Notes under the pieces: generated by a model
Seen by the model: only the letters and a program-made list of their open reading frames with translations
What the model was told of the DNA's origin: nothing
The model's database searches: none
In this document: piece after piece, positions 12,359-23,760 of the stretch
How the letters are laid out: each line of letters opens with the position of its first letter
How positions within the stretch are numbered: position 1 is the first letter of the stretch
DNA from: Triticum aestivum
Lineage: Eukaryota; Streptophyta; Magnoliopsida; Poales; Poaceae
Reading direction: 5' to 3'
Length of the DNA stretch: 64,000 bases
Assembly: GCF_018294505.1 (NCBI RefSeq)
Contig: NC_057796.1
Span: 189,933,597-189,997,596 of the forward strand
Program-made: the position numbers and the translations under genes

Positions 12359-15300
12359 TGTCACATCCCTAGCTTTACCTTGGCCTTGGACTAGCTTGGT
12401 TGTTGCATCTTGTTTAAATTCAAATGAAATTTGAATTTAGGAATTTTCAAAGCCTCAGAATCCTTTTAAAAATGATCAAGATAAAATTGCTTCAAATAAG
12501 TCCAAGAAAATGTTCCTGTTATCCTCTGGAAATATTGGCAAGAGGTAAAATCCAAACTAATATTTTTGGTGTCTCAGAAACATTTATTTTAGGCATTTGA
12601 ATTAAATCAATAGCTATTTGAATTGGATTTATATCTACTATTAAATAAATACAGGTCCAATAATTCTGAAATATTTTGTGGAGCTTTGGTTTAATTCTTT
12701 TAGCTTCTAAAAATATTTTCAGAAGCAACAAAATTGAATTGGTTTCAAAACCAAATTCAAAACAAACCGGCAAAATAGAAACAGAACAGAATTAGAAAAA
12801 AACAGAGAGAGAGAGAGAGAGAGGAAACTCCCACCTGGCACTTACCGCAGCCCACTGGCCGGCCTAGCTGGCCGGCCCAGCCCACCAGGGGCTCCTCCCT
12901 GTCGTCTTCCCCCTTGCCAGGAGGACGAGCGCGTGGCTGGCGCGCGCGAGCGCGCGTCCGGCCACCTCCGACTTGCTTGCCGCTGCTGAAGTCGACCCCG
13001 ATCGCCACGTGCATCACCCGACCTTCCCCTGGACCTCTCTCACTCTCCCTCGGCTTCCTCCCCCTTCTCTGCTCTCTCCCTGCACGCGCCCGAGCGGAGC
13101 TAGTTGCCGCCGTTCGCTGCCACTGCGTCCAGCGCCTCCCCCTCGACCTCCTGTCGTGCCTGTGAGCTCTGTCTCGACGTCCCCGACCCCCTCGATGAGC
13201 CACGAGGCCCCGGACGCGCTGCAACGCCGCCACCGATGATTTTCCCCTCCTCGGCCGCCGAAGATCGACCTCGCCGCCCCGCTCAGCTCCGGCCTTCCCC
13301 GAGCTCGCCGTCTGCACCGTTGCAACCGCCGTAAGCCTCTCCCTCGAACCCCCCTCTTTGTTGTCCCGTTTTCACGCCGTAGCTCCTATTTCACTAACGA
13401 CCGAAGCCCGCCACCGCCATGGATGTTGAGCCACGCGCTCCCGAGCTTCGCTTGCTCGCCCTAGTGGCACAGACGTGCTCCTGGTGACCCCACGATGCCG
13501 TCTATGCCCTTGGTTGAGCTCCCCGTGCTCCGCCACGCCACGCCCGTGCAAACCCGTAGCTGCGCCGCCGCCAAAACTCGTCACCGGCGAGATTCCGGCA
13601 GCCCCGCGGCCCCCTGTCTGTCCCATTGTATGCGCCCGAGCAAGGGCTTCTCCCCGATGCCTTCTGCACGACAAACCGCGGCCCCTAGCGCTTTCCCGAC
13701 GCACGTCCGCCGCGGCAAATGGTCGCCGGCGGGCCGACGTGGCAACGTCGTTAACTACTCATGACCCTGCTGATCACTCTCTAGAGCCACTAACATGCGG
13801 GCCCTAGCGCCTGTTTAGGTTAGTTTAATTTCTGTTTAGTTTAGTTCATAACCAATTGGACCCACCTGTCATCATTGACTTTGCTGACGTGTACGTTGAC
13901 CGGGACCACCTGTCTGTGACCCTAGCCTGCACTTTGTCACTGACGCGTGGACCCCACTGGTCAAGTTTGACCTGGACCGGCCCTGTTGACCTGCTGACGT
14001 CACAGTGATGTAGTGCTGACGCAGTAATGCCCTTTTCTGGATTTATTCTTATTTAGGAAATTCCAGAAAATAGTGCTCACTTCAAAAATTCATAGAAATT
14101 AATCTGTTACTCCAAATGAAGTTATTTATATATGAAAAATGATCAAAAAAATCCAATCTATCCATCTGTACTGGTTTCATGCATGTTAAAGCAACTTAAC
14201 CCTGCTGTTTATATCAAAACATGATAAAGCACTATATAAATTCATAAGATGAGTTTGGGGTTGAATCTTTGGTTCAAAATGGCTCAAACCCATCTGGTTG
14301 TAGTTGCATTAGCCCAACACACTCATTTTGCCATGTCATGATCATGCATCATATTGTGCATTGCATTGATTGTGTTTCCTTCTCTGTTGCCGGTGTTTGT
14401 CCCCTCTCCGTAGACGTGGTTTCGACGATGAGTCCGATGACACCGATGAAGAGTTATATCATCTTCAGAAGTGCCAGGCAAGCAAAACCCCCTTGTTCAT
14501 TCCGATACAATCCCACTCTCGCGCTCCTGCTCTCTTTTACTGCATTAGGACAACAACGACTCAACTGTTACATGTTGCGGTAGTTGAACCCCTTTTCCTC
14601 TGCATGACCTGTCATTGCCACAGTAAATAGATGAAACCCACTAGCATGAGTAGGAGTTGTTTGAGCCCTGATGTGCCTACCCAGTCATGCTTGTTTGTCA
14701 TGCATGCTACTGCTTAGAGTTGAGTCGGGTCTGATACACCGGGGATGAGTTGGAGGTGTGTGAACATGTCCTACTATTTAGAGCTAAGTGTGTGAACACG
14801 ATTTGGTAAAGATATCGATGAGAGGCCATGTAGGAGTACATGGTGGGTTGTTTCATTGAAGCCGTCCTTAGGAACTGAGTTCTGTGTTTGTGATCCATGA
14901 ACAGCTACTACCATGCATTGGGCCGAAAACCAATGGACCCTCTCGGCTTCTTAACCACCCTTGTCCTCTGTCCGGGAGTTGCAAGTAGTTTCTGGTGTTT
15001 GTAGTATGCTGGAGGCCGTGCGCAGCGCTGACCCGAGGGGTGGGCTGTGATGCGGTAGGCACGTGGCACGGTGTACCGGGCGCCCGTTTGGTGTCTCGGG
15101 AACCCTGCTCACATAGTTCGGGGCCGTATGTGGAAACTTCGGCCAGACTCCCTGCGGATGGAACCTGAATAGGCGATAAACCTGGACTAGAGACTTGAGT
15201 GTTTAGGTAGGCCGTGGCCGACTCCCTCGCCAGGCTTCCGCTTGAAGGTTGCCGAGATACACGACGTGTACATGGTGGTAAGTGGCGAGAGCGTGTGTGA

Positions 15301-16575
15301 AGAAGTACACCCCTGCAGGGTTATATATGATCTATTCGAATAGCCGTGTCCGCGGTAAAGGACTTCTGGGTTGCCTATAACAGTTCATAGACAAGTGAAA
15401 GTGGATACCCTAAAACTCGCAAGATAAGCGTGAGTGCTATGGATGGCGTTCTCGTAGGTAGACGAGAGCGGATCCATAGTGGTGTATTGATATGGTGAAT
15501 ATGTGGACTCGCGTGCGCCACCTCAAAGAGTTACTTGGAGTCATAGTTTAGGATAGCCACTGAGTCAAAGCTGGCTTGCTGCAGTCAAACTCCACCACCC
15601 CCTTTATTGATACTGACGCATATGTAGCTAGTTCTGATGTAAGTCTTGCTGGGTACATTTGTACTCACATTTGCCTATTTTATGTTTTTGCAGAGAGACG
15701 CCAGTCTCACTAGTAGTTCCGCGTGGACTTCGACGTTTAGCTTGTTACCTCAGCTACGATCTTGTGCCCTCGGCAGGGTCTTGTAGATAGTCAGGCTTCT
15801 CAGCCTTCCTCATTTGTAGTTGTCTGGACTCAGACAAGTTAAGCTTCCGCATGTCCTTGTTGTCTGTATGCTCTGTATGTTGGGGTCATGAGACCCATGT
15901 TTGTAATACTTGGCTCCTCCGAGCCTAATGAATAAATACTTGAGTCGTAGAGTTATGTTGTGATGCCATGTTGTATTTACACATATCTAGCATATTGTGT
16001 GTATGATTGAAATGCTTGGTATGTGTGGGATCCGACAAGATAGTTGTTTATCCTTGGTACCCTCTCTTATGGGGAAATGTAGTCTTGTGCTTCCATATAG
16101 CCATAGTAGTCCGCTACAGCCCGGTTCACCGGAGTCCTGCTAGCCCATTACTACTGCTCCGGAACACTTGACTGGCCGGCATGTGATTCACTTCGTTCTT
16201 GTGTCTGTCCCTTTGGGGAAATGTCACGCGATGACATCCGGAGTCCTGCCTAGCCTGCTACAACCCGGTTCACCGGAGTCCTGTTAGCCCAGTGCTACAG
16301 CCCAGATTCGCATGTTGCTGACCGACATGCTCGATGTTGATTCATGTATCCCTGTCCCCATAAGTTAGTGCCACTTGGCGTTCACCACTAGTCATGTCGG
16401 CCCGGGTTCTCTATCATATGGATGCTAGCGACACTATCAGATACGTGAGCCAAAAGGCGCAAACGGTCCCGGGCCATGGTAAGGCGACACCCGTGGGAAT
16501 ACCGTGCGTGAGGCCACAAAGTGATATGAGGTGTTACCGGCTAGATCGATGTGACTTGGAATCGGGGTCCTGACA
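12359..16575 (+). repeat. LARD LTR copy 2 (4217 bp)
   Basis: Direct repeat of LTR1 with matching TGTCAC start and TGACA end. Differences are scattered substitutions and small indels, for example a longer (AG)n run near 12803-12823. It follows a polypurine tract as a 3' LTR would, yet is followed by a canonical PBS as a 5' LTR would. It therefore serves as both in the present arrangement. Confidence 0.9.
15931..15936 (+). promoter_or_regulatory. candidate polyadenylation signal in LTR2
   Basis: AATAAA at the position homologous to 8261-8266 of LTR1. Confidence 0.35.
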
Positions 16576-16592
16576 GCTTTGGTATCAGAGCC
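16576..16592 (+). promoter_or_regulatory. primer-binding site after LTR2 (canonical)
   Basis: TTGGTATCAGAGCC follows the LTR end after GCT. It matches the initiator tRNA-Met type PBS with no change across the core. Confidence 0.85.
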
Positions 16593-18537
16593 TGATTGCC
16601 TGTAGGATTACCAAGCCAAACAGGTCGAAGTTGAGTCTAGAAATGCTTTAGTTATATAAGGGAATTGATTGTGGAAGGGAACGTAAGGCTCTTTTTACTC
16701 CTTTACCTTATGTCCTCTAATCTGAGTCACCCTCTTCTCTTCTACGGGGATTAAGAACTAGGCCTTCTCATCTATATATCAGGATGACGTTTTACTAATC
16801 CGTATACTTATAAGATTGTTGGATTTAAGCCCCAGTTCAGTTTCTACTACTTCCGTGTGTTCATAGTTGGCCTCAGAACCTTGATATTGTGCTTCTGAGT
16901 GGTTATGCCACCATTTTTTCAGGATGTCTCAAATCCTTTGAGCATTTACAGCCGTTATGCTGTCCGAGTCATCCCAGGTTTCTAAACCATCTGATGCACT
17001 TGCAAAATCCTTTTCCTCTGGTTTTGTTGTTCTTTTAGGCCAGGTTAATCACACTAATTGCCGAGTTGAGGTATTCTATTGCCTCGACATATATGTTGGA
17101 GTTATTATTATGACCCTAGGTGTCTTAGGGAGTCACCTAGTAATCTAGCAATGCTTTGTATTCCCAGTGTGATGATTCTGGCCATTATTCTCGAAAGCAT
17201 CCCATGATGGCATTTAGTTAGTAGACATTCTATTTCTGGGTTTTTGAACCCAAGGTTCACTCTACTTAATCTGTGTAGATAGTGTTGCTCGTTCCTGTAG
17301 GATATTAGTGACCTTGTGATAATCTTTGAGGTCCGTGGTATATCATTCTTCCAAATACCATGAACCATCCTTGGCAGAAGTTCCTCGTTGAACCAAAAGA
17401 TCACAACAAGAGTGCTCTCGATGAGTTCCCCATTCTATATTGTGACTTTGCCAATTCTACCTCTCTGCATGGGTTATCCGGAAGAAATATGTTGAATTTG
17501 TTCGGCATACTAATCCATGCATCCACAACTCAGAAAAAACCTATGTCCCTTGAGTTGTTACTCTTCACTTGTATTAAGACCATTGTCTATCAATCGATAG
17601 TCTACAATATGTGCGCATTCGTTCGTCGATGCCTATTATCCCTGTGGTCCATTAAGCCATTCTATTTCGGAATGACTAGGAAAAACAAACTCCAGTACCC
17701 CATCCATATCTAGGATTGGGTCAAAGCAATTGTATTCCGCAGATCAAATTGCCAATCCAGCCTTTGATCTGTTCTACCTAGGGATATTACCATCTTTATA
17801 TCAAGAATGTCATGGGAATTGCACACCCTCGTATGAGTTCTTGATGCAGTGATACTTCTCGCCATCATCATTCATTTCTCAATCTTCGTGTTATTGTAAC
17901 CGGAATGCCGACAAGTGAACTATGATGTGTGAAATCGATACTCCTAGCAACCTCGTTGCTTGGTAGTTAATGGACAATATTCTCATTCTTAGCGTGTTGG
18001 TTATTGAATCATCATCCTAAGATTGATCGTGCTACCTAGTCCTTATTTCTGGTGCACTCCTCGATCAATGAGTGAGGATTATTCAATCCCTTGCTTATTT
18101 GATCATATCATCTTGCTCTGAAAAGCAAGATTGTTCTCGAGCTTAGTAACATATCGGTGGTTCATGATGTTCCGAATATCTTCTCGGAAGTATTACCAGG
18201 TTGTCACCTGACCGCTATGTTGAGTTCGTGATCATGTTGGGTTTCCTCCAAACCACCCATTCTCCAGGAATCTGTGTGGGATACCCTTGAGCTAGTTGGT
18301 TAAGCCAAACAACAACTTGGAGAGTTGGAAGATAAAAGCTTGTTTGACTTAGTTCATGTTAGGGGATATCTTGTTGTGTGTGTGCGTGTGTGTGTGTGTT
18401 AAAGGAAGATGATCTCTTCATCGATTGGTCCTCGTGATCAGTTGTTGGACCTATTGTTGTATCAAAACCTTGATTTGAGTATGGGCTATCATCAAATCAA
18501 ATCAGAACCAACGATGTTCATAATGTTGTCTTACTCG
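16593..18537 (+). other. LARD internal domain copy 2, truncated
   Basis: Collinear with 8921-10856 and then lost: homology ends after 'cttactcg' at 18537, where copy 1 continues into 'tggttgatccctcg'. No coding capacity. It contains an interrupted GT microsatellite at about 18375-18399. Confidence 0.85.
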
Positions 18538-18853
18538 CTAGCCATCTTCGCCGGGTCTAATTCTGGTAGCTAGGCCTTCGCCCAGCTTAAAGTAACGATG
18601 GCTCCTATGCGGTTGTCTGACAGCTTCACCTCTTAAATTTGAGTCGGTATTGTGGATACATGATCTAGCATGGTCTTCATAAGACTTGGGGGCTTCATGC
18701 CATTTGATATAACCACAAGGCCTCGCAGGCTTCCGGTGTATAACTTTTCTATCAAAGAATATACGGCCTTCAGCTTCATCACAACATTCTCTCCAAGACT
18801 AGCACTCCTGGCACTTGTTACACAATTTCACACATGAGTCGGCAGGTGGGTTA
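18538..18853. other. unassigned fragment between LARD truncation and CACTA terminus
   Basis: 316 bp with no ORF. Phrases such as 'gacttgggggcttcatgcc' resemble gypsy LTR/UTR style and recall, without matching, the repeats at 3660-3940. It may be a sliver of another LTR element that truncated the LARD. Nothing more can be supported. Confidence 0.35.
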
Positions 18854-19190
18854 CACTACTGGAATGAGGATCATTGCCGTCAGCCAGCTCTTTGCCGTCT
18901 GCGAGCTGACGGCAAAGAAGGTCTTTGCCATCAGCTTAAAAAAAGCTGACGACAAAGACCATGATTGCCGTCAGCCATTTCTTTGCCGTCTGCTAGCAGA
19001 TGACATAGAAGCTTTGCCGTCTGCTAGCGGAGGACAAAGAGGGAGGGTGGCCCACTAACGAGAACCACTTAACGGCCATTTTCTTTGTTGTTCGCGAGCA
19101 GACGGCAAAGAGAATAGCGAACCTAACGGTCGTTTACCCCTGGCCCACCCCACTAGCTACGCTCTTTGCCGTGTGCTATTAGACGACAAA
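18854..19190 (+). repeat. CACTA family 1 left terminal and subterminal repeats
   Basis: Multiple short direct and inverted copies of a 'tttgccgtctgc / gcagacggcaaag' motif follow the CACTA end. In En/Spm elements such subterminal motifs bind the element's own TnpA-type protein; that role is family knowledge, not visible here. Confidence 0.8.
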
Positions 19191-19224
19191 GAAATTAAAC
19201 CTAACTGAAAAACGGTCGGCCCTG

Positions 19225-19580
19225 CGCCCCACCCCTCTCTCTCCCTCACCTCACTCGCCGCCCCCGTGCCCGCCGGCCCCGCCGCTGACCCCCACCGCCC
19301 CCGACCACCACCGACCCCGCCGCCCCCGACCACCACCACCCGCGACGCCCTCAACCCCCGACTGCCCCGCGCCCCCGACGCCCCCGACCCCCCGGCGCCC
19401 GGGCACTCACAGTGTATGCCGCCCCGCCGCCCGTCGCCGCTCCGCCCCCCCACCGCCCAGCGCTCCGCCTCGCGCCCCCACCCCCCCGCCGCCCCGGTGC
19501 GTAGGCCACCCGCCACCCGTCGCCGCTCCGTCCCCCGCTGCCGGCGCACCGCCCCCCACCGACCGGCGCCGCACTGTCCC
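19225..19580. repeat. extremely C-rich low-complexity block
   Basis: About 350 bp composed largely of runs of CCCC, CCG and CGCC on the plus strand. Apparent ORFs in both orientations are artefacts of composition. The minus strand is G-rich enough for G-quadruplex formation. Confidence 0.7.
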
Positions 19581-19627
19581 CTGGTGAGGTTTCTTTCCTT
19601 TTTTCTGTGTTTTTTTGCTATTTTTTG

Positions 19628-19768
19628 ATTTAGGTTAATTAGTTAGTTAGTTTTTTAGGTTAATTAGTTAGTTGTTTTACCCTACTGTACATAGGTTAAT
19701 TAGTTAGTTAGTTACTTTTAGGTTAATTACTTAGTTAGTTTTTTGAGGTTAATTACTTAGTTAGATAA
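19628..19768 (+). repeat. TTAATTAGTTAGT tandem repeat
   Basis: About five imperfect copies of 'ggttaattagttagttagttttt'. Low-complexity, non-coding. Confidence 0.85.
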
Positions 19769-19895
19769 GCCCCAGAACAAGAAAAGAAAGAAAGAAGACC
19801 TAAAAGGACTAGGAGGAGAAAACATAGAAAAAAGAAGAAGAAGAAAAAAGAAAACAAAAAAAGAAGAAAAAAAGAACTAAAGGCTGCTAGCGCTG

Positions 19896-20552
19896 GGGGA
19901 AGCTTATTTCCACAGTGGCTTTACCGCTGCCGCTGGAAATGCGACGGATATAATAAGTCGGTCATAACCGCTCTTTAGTGTGGTTTGGTTTAGTTGCGAC
20001 ATTGCTGTTTTCATGTTCTTCGTCAATCACCATTCCAGATAATCTGCCTTATTCTCGTAACTTGCCTCGAGCGAGGGAATAAGCCAACCGTTTGCTTTTC
20101 GATTGAGGGCAATACTTGTTTTTCCTCGTTTTTAAGGGATGATGACACTGATTGTAGCTATATTTGGGCAGGAGTGGTGATCGACCTAGGCACTATCATT
20201 ATCTGACCCCATTCCAAATGCAACCCATTTTAATACACCTTTTACTCGCAATCCGCTTCAACCACCGTGGGGTGTATTATTGGTCCCACGACGTGGTTCC
20301 TACTACAGCTAGTGTAGGATTCAAGTAGTTGATCCTGTTTACCTTCATTATGAAAGACTATTGTTCGGGTGCATCCAAGTGTTAAGAGCAACCCAAACGT
20401 TGTTAAGCAAACGTAGGAGACCAAATATCCACGGACACGTCTGCCGTATCCAGATGCAGCTATAGAGGAATAAATCATCAAACCATAGACATCAAATAAG
20501 GGCCGTTTCTTTTAGCGCTTATAGCTAGCTGTGGAAATAAGCTGCCCCTCCC
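19896..20552. mobile_element. small inverted-repeat element inside CACTA copy A
   Basis: The left end 'ggggaagcttatttccacag' near 19896 is matched in reverse complement by 'ctgtggaaataagctgcccc' near 20528-20548. Its right half (from about 20440) recurs at 35682-35795 in copy B, so the insertion predates separation of the two copies. No gene inside. Superfamily not determined. Confidence 0.5.
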
Positions 20553-20583
20553 CAACTGATTTTAGAAAACCAACATAAATATT

Positions 20584-21068
20584 TTAGACAAGAGGAAGAA
20601 GGAAAATAAGGAAAATGAAGAAGAAAAAGAAGACAAGAGGAAGAAGGAAAAGAAGGAAGAAGAAGAAAAAGAAGTAGAAGTGGAGCTGAAAAAGAAATAA
20701 GTAGAAGTAGAAGATGAAAAAAAGAAGTAGGAAAAGTAGAAAAAGAGGGTCGCCGAGTGGTCGAGGATCAAGGGGAAAAGGAGTCGAGGATCTAGGGGTT
20801 GAGGATAGAGGTGTCGAGGGGTCGAGGATCGAGGGGAAAAGGAGTCGAGGGTCTAGGGGTCGTGGATCGAGGGGAAAAGGAGTCGAGGGTCTAGGGGTCG
20901 AGGATCGAGGTGTCGAGGGTTCGAGTGTCGAGGGGAAAAGGGTCGCTGCCCCGACCCCCTGACCCCGACACCCCAACCCCGACACGACACCCCAACCCCG
21001 CCTCGACACCCCGAAACCGCAACCCTGACACAACACCCCGACCCCGACACGGCACCCTGACCCCGACA
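20584..21068 (+). repeat. purine-rich minisatellite followed by C-rich block
   Basis: 20584-20740 is (GAA/AAG)-rich. 20740-20945 consists of imperfect copies of 'ggtcgaggatcgaggggaaaaggagtcgaggg'-type units. 20945-21068 switches to 'ccccgacaccccgacc' repeats, roughly the complement of the G-rich block. The same block order occurs in copy B (35821-36265). The two halves could fold on each other. Confidence 0.8.
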
Positions 21069-21175
21069 CACTTAAATATTTTATTATGTTCATGATGATG
21101 GTACACACTTAAATATTTTATTATGTTTATGTTGTACTAATTTCGTTTACTCTTTGTCATTGCAGGTGTTGACAG

Positions 21176-23207
21176 ATGGTGGGCGCGGGTCGAGAGCGCC
21201 CCGAGCCTCCTTCCTTGGCGTATGCTGGGAGGGGTGCTATTATTCCACCCCAGCACCTTCGGAGAGCGCCGGTAGACAGCATGACGACACTGGTGGGCGC
21301 TTCTTCTTCGGCCGGGAGAGGTCGCGGGAATCCCAAGTGGGCTGCTAGAGGTGGACGTGGCGGCGGGAGACGTAGGAAGGCTGCTGCGCCTTCCTCGCCG
21401 CCACCCCAGCTGATTCTTCAGACCACCGGAGTGCTCCGTCTCAGGTGGACCCGTCAGACTTGGACCCGTCTTGGACTCCGGTCCATGAGCCTCGGGTCGA
21501 CGAGCCTTTGTCCCACGAGACTCGGGCCCCAGAGTCTTCGTCCCACGAGACTCCGGTCCCAGAGTCTTCGTCCCACATGACTCTGGAGACTAGTGGCTAT
21601 GATGATGCCAAGGACACCTTGTCTGACGATAGTTATAGCGAGGGCGAGCTGGTTGAGGGGGGCAAGATGGTCTACCAGCGTGGTGGTACGAAGCTCCCGG
21701 CCGTGCCTGCGGCCCGCGATCAGAGGTGGTTGATTGAGCCTAACGGGGAGAAGTAAGTGCATTTACTCTTTTTTAACCTTTGTCCTTCATGTTTCTTCCA
21801 ATTAATATCTAATGTGTTGTCCTTGTCATACTGCAGGGGTTGGAAGTACGGCAATGGTGTCCGCAGGCCCAACCAGGTCCTTGGTGTGCTTTGCTGGCAC
21901 CACTTCCCGGGGTGGGTCACGTTGCCCGGTGAGAGTCGGGTTCCACAGCTAGCACTGAGCTGGGAATTGCACGTGGCAGCCCCGGCCCAGCCGGAAGAGA
22001 GGGTCGACGGTGTCTTGTGCGAGATGGTGGCCAATATTGTGAGGCGGCGGTTTTGGGTAATTTCTCCTTTACAGAATTAAAAATCAACAATACCTAGTGA
22101 TTGTACTAATCAGTGTTGTCTTGTTCGATTGCAGACCTTCTATAGGTTTCTTGAGGAACACAAGGCGGATGCGGCTATGGTTCTCGAAGCCGAGTGCAAG
22201 CGCCTACTTCAGAACTTATGGCACGAGACTAGGGTGCAGGCTGTTCGAGATTACTACGCCTCGACTAACATTAGGAGGGCCAAGAAGAAGTGCCGCGCCA
22301 AGTGTCTGAGTAAGGAGAAGTACATGAACGTAATTACCTATTCTTAAATTCTTGTACTTAGTTTCCTTGATTTCATTCGTAGGCGTAGGGCTAAAGTTTC
22401 TCTTTGCCTAACTTAGGTGCCCCCGAGATGGCGTGCGGATAGGATGGACTGTTGGGAGGCGTTGGTGGATGAGTGGTGCTCTCCCCAATGGCCAGCCATC
22501 TACAACAAGGCCCGGGGTAAGCGTGCCCAAATGCAAGGTGTGCCACACCATCAAGGGAGCTCCAACCTCCTTGAGTACGGGGATCACTAGGTATGTGGTT
22601 TGAGTCCTTAACAATTCATGCAATTTCATTCTTCATGCTAGCTTGAGCCCTTAACTAATATGGTGTTCCTCTCTTTTAGGCGAAACACAACAATAAGGAC
22701 GTGCCAACGCTGTACGACCTCTATGCCATGGCTCATACTTCCCCGTACAAGAAGGCCAAGGCATTCTCTGAGGTTGACCTCGATCATCCAGAGAGCTTCA
22801 CCAACATCTCCTCCCACAACAAGCTCGTGAGGTACAGAGACGTTGGGAAGACGAGGGAAGGGGATGACTTCAACCTAAGATAGAGTCCTTTTGATCCAGA
22901 GATTGTGATGCTATCTGGTGACGGGAGGTACCATGGCTCGGTAGCCATTGGGGATGGACTCATACGGTGTCCTAGAACTCTCCGGGAGATCAAGAAGCGC
23001 CAGACAAGCTCCAATCCTGAGATATCGCCTCATCCACGGCCAATGGACCTCGCCATCGAGGCTAGGGCCCAGGAGCTTCTGGCGGAGGCAAAAAGGCAGG
23101 CTAAGTAGAGGAAGAGGGAGTTGGAGGAGAGGACGGCTAGTCTGTTGAGGGGGGGAGGAACCAGAACGCCGCGTCCCACAAGGCCCTATACGAGCTCCTC
23201 GTGGTAA
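21176..23207 (+). pseudogene. En/Spm-type (Transposase_24-like) transposase gene, copy A, broken
   Basis: Probable CACTA-encoded nuclear DNA-binding/transposition protein. Exon 1 starts at ATG 21176 (basic, Gly/Arg-rich N-terminus, then a Ser/Glu-rich stretch with SSHET repeats). Well-formed junctions give exons 21837-22056 (VLGVLCWHHFPGW), 22135-22329 (FYRFLEEHKADAAM...), 22417-22590 and 22680-23207. The spliced order and motifs, including a conserved GDGLIRCP near the C-terminus, fit the plant Ptta/En/Spm transposase_24 family. Defects: frame change in exon 1 near 21410; stop codon TAG at 22588-22590 where homology expects Trp; TAG at 22880-22882 where copy B has His. The last splice donor is cut by the neighbouring CACTA unit. 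Non-functional. Confidence 0.75.
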
Positions 23208-23760
23208 CACTAGTGCGCGTCGGTCCTAAACAAACGGTTTTTAAGCCCTTTCCACCATGGCATTTGGAACCGTCGCCAAGTGAGTATGGGCGATAGGGGG
23301 TTCCTTCCCACACGACCCAGAAACCGTCGGGGATAGGGAGCCTTGATGCATGCAGTTTTCCTTATATAATCGTTTCTGATATCTCAAATATCCCAAATGC
23401 TTCATCCTTGCTACTCGTTTGTGCTCGCATTGCCATCGCAGTCGGAGTTTTGTGGTTCTGCCTAAAACCAGGCATATTCCAGGCACGGGAGTTTTCCAGG
23501 CAGATTCTAGGCACGGGAGTTTTACGATGCCTGGCACATCACAAACAGTTCATGATTATAAACTGTGTACGATGGGTAGACAATCACACACATTTCGTTT
23601 TCCTGCACCGTATGTGATAGTGTCTGACCTCACACACGCTTTGCAAATGGCAACTGTGTGCATGCTTGCACACGTTTCCTCTCTGTGAACCGTCTCGGAT
23701 TATAGTGTATATCACAAACATTTGTATTTTACCACCTGTGTGTGCCGTAATGACCTACAC
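23208..23760 (+). repeat. left terminal/subterminal region of CACTA unit 2
   Basis: CACTA pentamer followed by 'aaacggttttt', 'aaccgtcgcc', 'aaaccgtcgggg', a local direct repeat of 'caggca..ttccaggcacgggagtttt' (23470-23525) and 'tcacaaacagttcatgatt'. Related motifs occur at the far end. Confidence 0.6.

Larger units (their letters stand above)
4684..18537 (+). mobile_element. LARD-type (Sukkula-like) non-autonomous LTR retroelement: LTR-internal-LTR-truncated internal
   Basis: A 7.675-kb unit recurs in direct orientation: bases 4684-10856 closely match 12359-18537. LTR1 (4684-8903) and LTR2 (12359-16575) are each about 4.2 kb, start TGTCAC and end TGACA. Between them is a 3.45-kb internal domain opening with a tRNA-iMet-type PBS and closing with a G-rich polypurine tract. 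No gag or pol can be read. These sizes match the barley LARD family (about 4.4-kb LTRs, about 3.5-kb internal domain), which depends on proteins from an autonomous partner. A second internal domain follows LTR2 but stops abruptly near 18537, so the outer third LTR is missing. No target-site duplication can be assigned. Confidence 0.88.
18854..23207 (+). mobile_element. CACTA transposon family 1, copy A (5' part)
   Basis: It opens with CACTACTGGAATGAGGATC and runs straight into subterminal repeats built on TTTGCCGTC and its complement, the layout of a plant CACTA (En/Spm) end; the subterminal motif is reminiscent of the Triticeae Jorge group. It then has a C-rich block, a TTAATTAGTTAG-rich stretch, an inverted-repeat insertion, purine and C-rich minisatellites, and a multi-exon transposase-like pseudogene. 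The sequence stops inside a splice donor at 23207, where another CACTA-type terminus starts. No 3' terminal repeat is seen, so this copy is incomplete. Confidence 0.8.

Noticed and set aside
19157..19628. 130- and 120-codon ORFs in opposite orientations
   Set aside because: Both are products of an extremely C-rich block; proline/glycine strings, no domain.
23241..23688. ORFs of 69-98 codons in both orientations
   Set aside because: They fall in CACTA subterminal repeats and mutually overlap.
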